Assembly: GCA_037043455.1 (NCBI GenBank)
Contig: JAWPHD010000006.1
Coordinates: 434,001 to 498,000 of the forward strand
From: Cyrtodaria siliqua
Taxonomy: Eukaryota > Mollusca > Bivalvia > Adapedonta > Hiatellidae
Direction: 5' to 3'
DNA length: 64,000 nucleotides
Shown: in pieces, positions 48,375 to 58,539 of the stretch
Numbering within the stretch: position 1 is the stretch's first letter
Layout of the letters: every line of letters starts with the position of its first letter
Notes under the pieces: generated by a model
The model's input: the letters and a program-made list of their open reading frames with translations, nothing else
Told to the model about the DNA's origin: nothing
The model's database searches: none
Position numbers and translations under genes: made by a program

Positions 48375-49136
48375 ATGGAACAAAAAATTGTATTATTATC
48401 GGAGAAAGCGTCAATAATTAATAGCTCGAATACACCGAGTAATTTTACAACTGTATTTGACAGACCATTAATATTATGTAAGAACAAACAGTATGGCATC
48501 GGACTTGATAAGATTAATTCTATGACTTACTCATGGTATAATATTAGTGAGGATTTTAATAACAAAGAGATAAGGTATCACAATGGAACAGATTGGAAAA
48601 GTATTATTTTTACAAATGGAAATTACAGTTATGCTGATATCGATAATTACATCAAAGAAGCATTGACTGTAAACGGTGATTTAACTGATGACTCACCTGT
48701 ACCGATAAGAATTGAGTTTGATTTATCAAGTTTCAAATGTTTGGTTACCATCCATAATAATTTCATGCTTGATTTAAGAGAAACAAACTTTCACACCTTA
48801 ATCGGGTTTGACAAAGATGCGGTTATCAGAGAAACTAAATTTGGAACTGTAACACCAAACATAACAAATTCTATCGATACATTGTATATCCACTGTGATT
48901 TGATAAGTAATTCTATTGTTGATGGATCATACGGGGATGTTATTTATGAAATAAGCACAGCTGATCTTACGGTATCATATCCGTTTAAAGATGAACCGAT
49001 AAGAGTCGGGTTCTGTGAAGTAAACAAAACAATCATTAACAGTATTAATATTTACATTACCGATTTCTCCGGTAAAATTATTAATCTTAATGGTGTCCAC
49101 ACATCATTTCGATTTGTTTTGAAGGAATTAATGTAA
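48375..49136 (+). CDS. Minor capsid protein (penton, single jelly roll)
   Basis: Intact, 253 codons, at the usual place between ATPase and major capsid. The C-terminal half has the Polinton penton signature NSIDTLYIHCDLISNSIVDG followed by SINIYITDFSGKIINLNG. A single jelly-roll fold forms capsid vertices. The ATG is preceded by TTATATTATATGG. Confidence 0.9.
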   Translation: MEQKIVLLSEKASIINSSNTPSNFTTVFDRPLILCKNKQYGIGLDKINSMTYSWYNISEDFNNKEIRYHNGTDWKSIIFTNGNYSYADIDNYIKEALTVNGDLTDDSPVPIRIEFDLSSFKCLVTIHNNFMLDLRETNFHTLIGFDKDAVIRETKFGTVTPNITNSIDTLYIHCDLISNSIVDGSYGDVIYEISTADLTVSYPFKDEPIRVGFCEVNKTIINSINIYITDFSGKIINLNGVHTSFRFVLKELM

Positions 49137-49146
49137 CATAAGTTAT

Positions 49147-49508
49147 ATGGCACGTTTAAAAAAAGTTTATGACACTTATACGGGAACATATACTCAAGTT
49201 GACCGATTAACTGGAGCTGGCATAATTGACATTTTTTCAAAAGTCGGATCAAAGATATTTAGTGAGTCCGTGAAAACGGCAGGCAAGAAAAACTTAGAGA
49301 TGAAGTAGGAGAAATGGCTGCTGATAAATTAGTTTCAGTTATTAAACCTAAACCAAAAGGCGAGATGATTTTAAAAGAACTTACAAAGGCTGATAACAAA
49401 AAAGAAGTTGTAGCTGAAACTGAAGAAGATGTAAATGCAAAAATTAACAGATTACTATCCGGAAGGGGAATTCATGCAAGAATTAATCGATTAATTAATA
49501 AAAAATAA
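49147..49508 (+). pseudogene. pX-like minor virion protein, frameshifted
   Basis: First frame from ATG 49147 (MARLKKVYDTYTGTYTQV) includes TGAGIIDIFSKVGSKIFS and stops near 49305; the next frame (from about 49290) has MAADKLVSVIKPKPKGEM and ends RINRLINKK at 49508. A short amphipathic or basic protein with a G[A/S]GII-type motif before the MCP gene matches the place and style of pX-like proteins in Polintons and adintoviruses. One frameshift near 49290. Confidence 0.55.
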
Positions 49509-49529
49509 TCTACTTACTAGTATATATAG

Positions 49530-50777
49530 ATGGTTCGAAGTAATCAATATAATACTAGATACGAGCGTATACCTATTCAGTTAGATACTCCAATAGCACA
49601 ACCAGGAAATGCTACCAGGCTAATAAAAAGTGGTTATCAGTTTACAATAAATGATAGAAGTTCTTACTTTGATTGGTATAATGCATTTTTTGAAATTAGT
49701 TTTCAAGTAAACAAACTTGCTGATGGAGCTGCTTTTGCAGATGCTGACAGAATTGCTTTAATTAACGATGCAGCTTCACTAATTGATCACATGCTAGTAA
49801 AGCAAAATGGAAAAATTGTTTACGATGGAAATAAACTTCACAGATTTTTAATATCAAAAGCTTGCTTGAAATGTTTGATGATTATGCAAAGACAACCGGA
49901 ACAAACGATCTAGCAGAATCTCGGGATGATTCAGCTGGTTATAACCCAGGATTTACATCTCGTCATGCTTCAGTCATAACTAATCAAAAAGTTCACTCTA
50001 TGATTCAATTAAATAAATATTCCTTCTTCGAAGGCTTAGAAACAAACATGCTTCCTCCTAGTCAGATTCAAATTAGCTTGCAACTGACAGATGATAATGT
50101 GCTAATTTTCAAATCAAGTGGTGATGATGGTCGAGTAGTTATTGATAAATTAGTTTTGTGGATACCTAGAATGATATTTAACTCAGATGGTTTAAGTTAC
50201 GAAATGGCAAATCACATGACAGCAACAAGATGGACTTACCTCCGTGAAATGATACAAGAAAGCGGAAGCAGCCAAATGACCGAGTCCGTATTTAGAATAA
50301 CGGCTGGTGTTAAAAATCCGAAACACGTTTTTGTTTATCTGCAAAGGTCAGACAAGACTTCTTCTCAAACACAAAATCCTCATCTTTTGAATACTTTTAA
50401 ACTAAATGCTGCTGATGCTCATTGCTATTTACAATCAGCTAAATTGGAAATTGGAAATGGAGTTCATTATCCAGAAATCGAATACAGTTATGATAATATC
50501 GTAAGAATATTCGGAGATGTTATTAATTATTCTTACAAACAAAATGATAAAAACACTGGAACTTTACTCAATGTGAGTAATTTTAAAACTCTTTTCGGAA
50601 TGATACATTTTGATTTGAGTTACATAGGTAATGAAGTCAGAGTTGATCCAAAACAACTAAATTTTTGAATATAAACTAAACAACGTTCCTACCGCTAGAT
50701 ATAACATTTATGCTTTAATTTTGTACAAGGAAGATGTTGTTATTGATACCGTTGGAAATGAGCTAGTTATTGTTTAA
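49530..50777 (+). pseudogene. Major capsid protein (double jelly roll), broken
   Basis: About 415 codons from MVRSNQYNTRYERIPIQ (49530), ATG preceded by TATATATAG. The first frame has the FDWYNAFFEISFQV strand segment and ends after about 110 codons; the second (49862-50668) has KYSFFEGLETNMLPPSQI, IDKLVLWIPRM and HYPEIEYSYD; the last 35 codons are in another frame and stop at 50777. Frame changes near 49868 and 50668. Otherwise the pieces are collinear with Polinton MCPs, which form the capsid shell. Confidence 0.9.
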
Positions 50778-50794
50778 TCTAACTTATAATATAT

Positions 50795-51115
50795 ATGAAT
50801 TACGTAAATTATTCAATAAATTTATCAGATGGCAGAAACGAAGTCTGGCAAAAGCATATGAAAACAAAAGTGGTTATAAATATTGCGGTCCGGAGAGCCG
50901 GTAAATGAGTTAGATGCTGTTTGCAAAGATCATGATATTTGTTATGATGAAAATCCTAGTAATAAATCAATGTGCGATACAAACATGCTTACTGGTTTGA
51001 AATCTAGTCTAAAACTATTGGAGAAAAGATTGCTAAGAATTTGATAGTAAAACCAGTTATTAGTGCAAAATATAAACTAGGACTCGGAAACCCAAAAAAC
51101 GAGAAAATGCGTTGA
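50795..51115 (+). pseudogene. Phospholipase A2-like virion protein, broken
   Basis: ATG at 50795 after AATATAT; the first frame runs 37 codons. In other frames are YKYCGP (Ca-loop style), then NELDAVCKDHDICYDENP with the His-Asp catalytic pair, then a C-terminal stretch ending at TGA 51113-51115. Such PLA2 domains occur in parvovirus capsids and in adintoviruses, where they help breach membranes. Two frame breaks (near 50905 and 51010). The gene overlaps the beginning of the integrase reading frame by a few bases. Confidence 0.7.
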
Positions 51116-52049
51116 AATGGACTGACAAGTTAGCAGATGAACTTTATAAACCTATACGAAGAAAGTTCACTCAACGCCGTGTGATTGTTAATGAAATTGA
51201 TAAAATATGGTCTGCTGACTTGTTTGACATGCAATCGTTTTCAAAGTATAATAAAGGTACTAAATACTTGCTTACTGTTATTGATTTATTTAGTAAATTT
51301 GCTTGGGTTGTACCCGTTCCAAATAAAACTGGTACGTTAATTAACAAAGAGTTCCGGCAGATAATCAGTACAGGAAGAGAGTGTAAACTGTTGTGGGTTG
51401 ATCAAGGTGTGGAATTTTACAACAAGACGTTTAAGCAATTTCTTGATGATAATAATATTAAAATGTATCACACTTTTAATTTCGGAAAAGCTGTAGTAAT
51501 TAAACGATTTAACAGAACATTAAAAGAGAGGATGTGGAAATATTTCACAGCAAACAATACAAACACATATTTAGATGTGCTGCAGATGATGGTTGATAAA
51601 TATAATAACACAAAACATCGGAGTATTAAAATGACGGCGATTGAGGCTAGTGATGAAAAGAATAAAGGCATGGTATATTTCAACTTGTATGGAAAGATGA
51701 GAAGTAATCAAATTAAGCCAAAGTTTAAAATAGGAGATAATGTTAGAATCAGCAAATATAAAAGAACGTTTGAGAAAGGTTATACCCAAATTGGACTGAA
51801 GAAATATTTATTGTTGATGAAATTCAAAACACAAATCCTGTGACATACAAAATAAAAGATTTAAACAACGAAAACATTGATGGAAGCTTTTATGAATTAG
51901 AAATGATAAAAGCAAAGCAAGAAATATTCAGGATCGAAAAAGTAATACGACGTGATTACAGAAAGAAACAAGCATTGATTAAATGGAAGGGTTACAATGA
52001 GGATTTCAACAGTTGGGTTACATTCAAGGATATTGAAAATATTAAATAA
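51112..52049 (+). pseudogene. Retroviral-type integrase with chromodomain, inactive
   Basis: rve-family integrase that inserts Polintons. Residues counted from 51112: DKIWSADLFDM carries catalytic D36; LLWVDQGVEFYN carries D97; 34 residues later, at the place of the catalytic Glu in AVVxERFNRTLK, this copy has Lys (AAA, 51502-51504). A frameshift near 51790 separates the second part (51840-52049), which ends in a chromodomain (ALIKWKGYNEDFNSWVTFKD). No in-frame ATG is seen at the expected beginning; the frame opens at a TTG, so the true start is uncertain or lost. Confidence 0.92.
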
Positions 52050-52059
52050 TATCTTGAAC

Positions 52060-52393
52060 TATGCAGAGCGATGATGAAGACTACTGCCCGGTTCCGCCTG
52101 ACTTTGCTTAATGAGTTGCAAATGTTATGTTAATGAGTTACAAATGTTATGTTATTAAAATAGCAAACCGGATTGATTATTAGTATAGATACTGAGAGTA
52201 TCAGCGGAGTTTCCCCAGCGGTGTGCTTGAGAAAACTAATGAAATATGTCGGGGTTGATTTAGGCGTGACTTACATTTAGATCTTGGTGTGTAAATGAGA
52301 GTTACGCCTGAGTCGCCCCTGGCATATTTCACTAGTTTTCCTCGTTTCCCGCGATGGGGAAACTGTTCTGGTACTCTGAGTATCTATACTACT
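52060..52393 (-). repeat. Polinton right TIR (334 bp)
   Basis: Inverted copy of 38221-38557. The outer part, about 52179-52393, is an imperfect palindrome like that at the left end. Confidence 0.95.
52061..52111 (+). pseudogene. TIR-borne copy of the coiled-coil gene's last 16 codons
   Basis: ATG and 15 further codons read MQSDDEDYCPVPPDFA then TAA, identical to the end of the 38506-38820 protein except Ser to Pro. It follows the integrase stop by 11 bp. Its presence is explained by the TIR; whether it is translated alone is unknown. Confidence 0.7.
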
Positions 52394-52619
52394 CTCTATT
52401 ATTTCCCCTAATATCTCACGGACCTAGAGACAAAATGAAAACAGAAAATAATTCTATGTTTCTCTCAATTTTAGGCAATTTTTAATTTGAAAAATAGTTT
52501 TTTCTTTGCTTTAGCATATATTTGCAGTGTAAAATACAGATTATACAGAAAATCCCATGTTGATATGAGGTTTCATTCAAACTTCAGTAGTGTTTGACCG
52601 AAGCACCACATATTCAGCA
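52394..52619 (+). repeat. Polinton-target repeat, copy 2 (right half)
   Basis: Begins with the second CTCTAT (52394-52399) and continues TATTTCCCCTAATATCTCAC; completes the unit interrupted by the Polinton. Confidence 0.9.
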
Positions 52620-53215
52620 TGCTTATGGTCTTATTGTATAGGTACTGTACATAGCTACTAAATGTTATGTTATGGGTGATATTGCTAAAAATAGTTACTC
52701 TCTTCAGACCTCACACCTCTATTATTTCCCCTAAAATCTCACGGACCTAGAGACAAAATGAAAACAGAAAATAATTCTATGTTTCTCTCAATTATAGGCA
52801 ATTTTCAATTTGTAAAATAGTTTTTTCTTTGCCATGTTGATATGAGGTTTCATTCAAATTTCAGTAGTGTTTGACCGAAGCACCACATATTCAGCTACCA
52901 AGTGTACGAATTTTGTATTTCCCATAGGGGTCACATAAACATGAGCGAGAAAAATAACCAACCTGGCTAACATGTATTTTATTGTTTTAAATTACTGGTC
53001 TTGGCTATACTGAAGATATTAAACCAACAACAATGTTTCTGCCCAGCTTTGAAGCTCAGATGTTGGAAAAGGCTGTACAGTAAACATATGGGAAAATTCA
53101 AAGAGGTGTGAGATCTGAAGTGTAACTGAAGAACCAAATGGGCGACCTTTTTGCTCCTGGACATGTTACGTCCAGTCGAGATATGGACACGAGCACACCG
53201 GTATAAGGGCAAGTG
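52620..53215 (+). repeat. Polinton-target repeat, copy 3 (empty site)
   Basis: Tandem copy of the interrupted unit. CTCTAT occurs once, at 52717-52722, with left flank TCAGACCTCACAC and right flank TATTTCCCCTAAAATC, i.e. the unoccupied target. Relative to copy 2 it lacks about 60 bp around 52825. The later part matches 36490-36665. Confidence 0.9.
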
Positions 53216-53447
53216 CACCACTGACTGTCCTCACCAAACCTTCAAATAATTTTAAAGGTAATACTGTTTCCAGAAACTTTTCAGCGGAGGTGCATTTTAT
53301 CATCAAATTAGGAACAAAAATAATGCCTCAGTAGCCCTAAATAACTAGTTGACGTGCAAAATAAACAGCCGCTATTAAAACCAAAGTGTAACATAAATAA
53401 CGTACGGAGCCCGGAGCCTGTGAGCCACTATAATATACATAAAGAAT
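53216..53447. other. Unassigned noncoding sequence
   Basis: Nothing recognised. Confidence 0.4.
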
Positions 53448-53521
53448 ATCATATCCAGTTTATCAGGTGAGGCTGAGAAAAGAAATGTTTTTTTTGCCGA
53501 ACCTGATAAACTGGATATGAT
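53448..53521. repeat. Perfect 21-bp hairpin
   Basis: Arms ATCATATCCAGTTTATCAGG+T (53448-53468) and its exact reverse complement (53501-53521) flank a 32-bp loop with a T-run. Perfect arms suggest a recent or constrained structure, such as the tip of a small element or a structured RNA. Confidence 0.9.
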
Positions 53522-53710
53522 CGGGCACAAACATAATATTATATTTAGCATGTTGATCGTTTAAAACAATTTAATTTACCTTTTTATTGGCTTGCACCTT
53601 CGGGTGCTAGCCTATGTATTGATTGCGGTTTTTCACAGGAAGTAATCGGTTCCCGTCTCAAAACTGATACAGGAAGTAACGGTTCCCTGCTCAAAACTTG
53701 AAGGAAGGCT

Positions 53711-54135
53711 CCACTTCTGGAGATAGGTGTTGACACGTTGGTACCGATTTATTTAAATTGAGATTCTAAGACCATTCACATTTTTTTTAATATTGTAAAT
53801 ATGCGTGTTTCATATTTTTGCCAGTTAATCTATTGAGATTCAATTAAAACAAATAGCTTTTTCAATATCATTTACCTTCGCGAAACTATGGATTCTTCAA
53901 AATTATCGCCCCAAGGAATGGTCCACTTCTGGAGATAGGGTTGAGACGTTTGTATCGATTTATTTAAATTGAGATTTTAGGACCATTCCCTGTTGTGTTT
54001 TAATGTAATTTTCCATATTGTCAATATGCGTGTTCCAAATTCCTGGCAGTAAATCTATTGAGATTAAATTAAAACATATACATGTTTCAATATCATTTAC
54101 CTTCGCGAAACTATGGATTCTTCGAAATACCTGCG
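53711..54135 (+). repeat. 212-bp tandem duplication
   Basis: Units start CCACTTCTGGAGATAGG at 53711 and 53923 and share GATTTATTTAAATTGAGATT, TCTATTGAGATT and CATTTACCTTCGCGAAACTA. Diverged about 15% by eye. Noncoding. Confidence 0.85.
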
Positions 54136-54461
54136 AAGCTGCGTATTGACATGGCGGAATCTTGAACTGGCGCATATAACAATTATTGTGTTGGTACACC
54201 GTAAAACCCCAATTCAATTCATGTTTATTTCTGTCAGCCACCATATAACAAACAGTTCAATTCACTTGCATGTTTAAAGCTACAGAGTCCCTATATCAAT
54301 CGATTTCTTCTTTGTAGGCGTGTCTTTATTTGTAACTTCATGTTCACCAGCTCATGTCGAAATCGGGTATTTAAGCGAGCAAATGTAGCGCATGAAATCA
54401 TTTACTGTATATACGTCGACCAGTGCACATCGTACCTATACACAGGTAACAGTATTTTTTA

Positions 54462-54549
54462 CCGAAAAAAAAAAGTTGGCTTCTTTCGGGGCTCGAACAC
54501 ACGACCTTCTGATTTCAAGTCCTGTGCTCTATCCACTGAACTACAACGC
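54462..54549 (-). ncRNA. tRNA-like Pol III unit (degenerate tRNA)
   Basis: On the minus strand: A box TAGTTCAGTGG, D-stem GTTC/GAGC intact, B box TGTTCGAGCCC, and a T-run terminator after AGAAGCCAAC. The acceptor, anticodon and T stems do not pair well, so this is a tRNA pseudogene or SINE head rather than a working tRNA. Confidence 0.55.
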
Positions 54550-54842
54550 TATTTGAGAAAATAGTATACTAACTACCATATATTATGAGGCAAAATAACT
54601 TAACATATTTGAACGCAACTAAAGATGGATCAATAAATATGCAGTCCATATTGTCGCACGTGTAAATTAACATTGCCTGGTGTGTGTAATACTATATCTT
54701 ATCAATATGAAACTATTACTTCGTCTCAAATCAACCATATATCGACTTGTTATTTAGCGCTTGATGAGATTGTGTGCGCGCTCTTGTTATTACGTGATGC
54801 CTATTTAGTGTTAAAAATGCTACAGAATACCAATAGATAGCA

Positions 54843-54935
54843 GTGGTCTAGAGGTTCAGCGTACATGTTTCAAATCTTACAAGTGCAAGGCTGTGGTTCA
54901 AATCCCGTTCCGGGCAACTGTTTTTTTATCACATA
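54843..54935 (+). ncRNA. tRNA-like Pol III unit (degenerate tRNA)
   Basis: A box TGGTCTAGAGG and a perfect B box GGTTCAAATCC, 45-50 bp apart, then a TTTTTTT terminator at about 54921. The cloverleaf is poor. It lies about 300 bp from the opposite-strand unit at 54462-54549. Confidence 0.55.
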
Positions 54936-54989
54936 TATTCTGCGGCCGTATATTTATCGATGGTACCTGTACAGAGGCTAAATAAAAAT

Positions 54990-55265
54990 GTGAAATTTTA
55001 CGTATCGATTTCTCCTTATATACCGACTTTTGGGGTGTTCGTCGATTTGAAACTACTTCACACGTGACTCATTCATATTCATGAGTTGTTATCAGTTAAA
55101 ATAGGGACTGGACAGCTTTAAGAAATCAATGTTTGTTATTATGTTAAATAAATCGAAATCATTATTTTAAATAAATCGGTATTTGCTATTTTATGTCAAA
55201 TGAATCGGTATTTGTCATTTCATCTTAAATCAATGCTTAATTCTTATGTAAATAAAACCGTTTTT
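54990..55265. repeat. Degenerate short tandem repeats
   Basis: Imperfect reiteration of TTAAATAAATCGGTATTTG-like motifs between about 55130 and 55260. Confidence 0.5.
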
Positions 55266-57272
55266 TTAGAAAAAAAATGTGTAGTTTCAACATCTCGTAC
55301 CCACGCACTTTTACATCTATTTATAAAGGCAAGCCATTCCTTTTAAAAGAAAACTATATAATTTTTCCTTTCAAAAATCAATCGTGAAAATTCGGCCAAT
55401 CTCAATTCTTCAGAATCCCGCCTCGTGTGTATATCGAGCTTTGGTATGTTGACATTTTGTTAGCCGGAAGGCAACAGCACAGACAATATAGCACTGTTGT
55501 TATTGTTACAACTTTTAAATGTAACGAGAAAGGAACAAAACCTGTAACACAAAACTATAATTAACAAATGTATTTACATAAAATACGCACTAACAGAATA
55601 CACAAATCCAATTTTTCATTAATTTTTCTTTCAGTCAAAATTAATTTCCAATATTTCCGGTTTAGTCCAAATATTTAATTCCATTGTTATTATGAATGAG
55701 CACAATAATAATTAAATCCACTCACAAATATATTTTCTACAGGCATCCACACCTAAAATAACTTTAATGAAATATATTGAAACTGTCCTTTTGAGCTGCT
55801 ACCAGATTATGTTTATATACTGTCATAGACTGTTTCAAAAGCTTCCCCACTAAAACCGTCCAAAGAAAACCGTCCACATCATCATGAAAGAATTTGCATA
55901 ATAATTTGCTTACATGGTAAACATGTTTACATCTATTCTAATTTTAGCTGTTCTTCAAGATCAAAATCAATAATAAATGTTAGCCACACGTGTTAATGTA
56001 TATTTGTGTTGCATGTTTGTTTTACACAAAGCATGTGACGTTTTTATCAGATTTTTCACGTAAATAACTATTGATGGAGCAATTGGTTAAATGACAATGC
56101 AAAATTTGGATGATAACTTTGAATGCAAATTTGTTTTGGCGGGAATCTAAGGCGCGATGACGTAACCAATATGGACTCTTCAATTTACATTCGAGTAATG
56201 ATGCGAAGCAATGTTCAAAAATACCCAGAGGTCATCAAAGAAACCCTGACGTCATCAAAAGAGATGCTGACGTTATCAAAAAAGGTGCAACTGATTCGAT
56301 AGGAAAGCAACTGCCGAGATAAGATTTTATCTCAGGCACCCTGTTTCTCGGCAGAAGTAAATAGATATGATAAAGTTGAATTTCACATTGTCAGTAAAGT
56401 TGATAGCGAAATATACTGACGTAGTAAGCTAATTATCGTCATTGTCTGTCCGGAGTACTAGTTGCTAAACAGTATTTTCTTCTTTACGTTGACAACACAT
56501 GACGTAATGCACAATAAACGTCGAGATTTCCCGTAATGCTTACTACCTACAAAATAAAGAATCACCTTCCCGATATAGCAAATTACACACGGTCGCACAC
56601 GGTCACATACGGTCACACACGGTCACATATTTATTTGTCCGAAAATTGCGCCTAAGCATGCCTGTATTTTAAAATAACACTCACTGTGTAATGATAAAAT
56701 ATCTGAAAATTTAGTTTATATCACGAAAATAGTATAGTACCTGATATTTATTCTGATACAAACAACTTAATTTGAAATCGCCCTTTTGCTACGATTTTAT
56801 TTTGAAAATATACACCGTAATTGCATTTATGACATGAAATAAATTGAAGCTATTATTTTATCACAGTTTGACTTTTCTGTTTTTGATAACGGACATAAAA
56901 TTGAGTATGAGATACTGTTTAAGTCGACGATTAAAATCTAAACAAGTAGGCCTCAATTGCACAAAGTACCCTTTATTGTTTCTATCACATTAACAATGTA
57001 TATTTCCGATTGAAATGTTTCTATCCCTGGGCAGTTCTTTTAATTTCTCGTATCAGAAACGGTTAATAATTGATACCTTAAGATAATTTTTTTTTAAATA
57101 TGAGGTACCCATTCCATCGTATGGATCGAATGACAACCTTATATGAACCACTAGGTATATGGATAAATATACTTTAATACGCAATAAATATCTTTCAGCT
57201 CAACTGGTTGCCTTATATTCTAGAAACACTTGCTTTTTAAATTAAAGTGTATTAGTCGGTGAGCTGGCTTTA
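55266..57272. other. Unassigned noncoding sequence
   Basis: No gene recognised. CACACGGTCA / CATACGGTCA short tandem units at 56586-56632; a small GCCGAGATAAGATTTTATCT hairpin near 56312. Confidence 0.4.
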
Positions 57273-58062
57273 GAACCCCTCCGTCCCAGATGGAATTTTG
57301 TAGTTTATGATTTCCTGAAGGAGCATACAATAAGCTTCAATATGTGTGCCATCTGAGCGTTGGGGCTTTGTGTGTAACACACGTGACAATTACGTTAACA
57401 TATCAGTTCCAAAACACCTTCAATACATTTGAATATGAGTAAAACATGTGCATATGAACAACACATACTACCTCTATTTATGTTATTCATGAATTGTTTA
57501 GTTTAGACAGCATTTTCAACATAATGAAAATATATTGTAGTTTACGTTACACCCTGTTCGTTGTCAAAAAATCATAAATATACTTAATAATAACTAGTTA
57601 GTTACCAAAAGATGCCATCCCCACTCTGGGAGAATTTTGAAGGATATGTTTTCATGAAAGGGTATGCATTTGCTACACAATGAAGTATGTTTGCCAAATG
57701 AGAGTAGGGACATAAGGCCGTGACATCTATTTGAAATACGTTACCATTATCATGTTTTGAAAATGTAATACTCAAAAATTGTTTATGTGCGACACAACTA
57801 TTTATATTTTATATTATTTATCAAACATGTTAAAAACAAAATCTAGTGCAATAAAACAAATTCAAAAAGACAATGTAGTTTACGTTACGTGACATAAATA
57901 CGAAATTTAAGTTAACATTTAATGTTATTTTTCATAAATATTGAATGTTTCAAGAAACAAAGCTCTAGTTCTTTACTGAAACAGTGACTATTTTAATAAT
58001 AAAATGTTATTCATTAAATCAATATATAGCAGAATGAATAAATGAATAAATAAAATGTGTGT

Positions 58063-58064
58063 GT

Positions 58065-58103
<39 letters not shown>

Positions 58104-58122
58104 GAGAGACAACAGAGAGAGA
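58063..58122. repeat. (AG)n microsatellite
   Basis: About 60 bp of AG/ACAG repeats. Confidence 0.95.
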
Positions 58123-58539
58123 GTTACGATATGCAAACTAAACATAAAAGTGCGTTACCATTTGCAAGTTTCAGGAAATAAAGGTGCTAGTATTTTAATT
58201 TAACTATGATTTTTTTAAATGTAATGTAATTCATTTGTACAAGTAAATAAATAAAGAAATATGTCAAAAAATAAAATAAATATATAATAAATAAATATCT
58301 TAAAATGGTTCATAAATCAGAAAATAGTAATTGCACTACTGGGAGCTTATCCTTTATTGAAAATGTTTTTTTTACTAGTTATGGCATATTCCCTTTGTTA
58401 CAATGTATCCTGCTTTTGAGACCAATCCCAGATAATAATATGTTGTCCCCATCCAATATAAGTTAGTCTTGCCTTATTCTGATTACTAGTAGTTGGACAC
58501 AATATTAATAATACTAACTCTTATCAAAGAAAGCCACAA

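Larger units (their letters stand above)
38221..52393. mobile_element. Polinton/Maverick element, 14.2 kb, inactive
   Basis: Self-synthesising DNA transposon related to adintoviruses. It is bounded by TIRs that begin AGTAGTA and by the 6-bp duplication CTCTAT (38215-38220 and 52394-52399), the standard Polinton target length. Gene set: PolB, packaging ATPase, major and minor capsid, integrase, plus accessory genes. A minus-strand block (38506-43411) is followed by a mostly plus-strand morphogenesis block (46389-52049). Seven genes carry frame breaks, and the integrase lacks its catalytic Glu. TIRs ~94% identical by eye and an intact target duplication indicate a fairly recent insertion. No adenovirus-type protease was found. 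Confidence 0.97.

Noticed and set aside
38221..52393. Functional, replication-competent element
   Set aside because: PolB, major capsid and integrase all carry frame breaks, and the integrase lacks its catalytic Glu.
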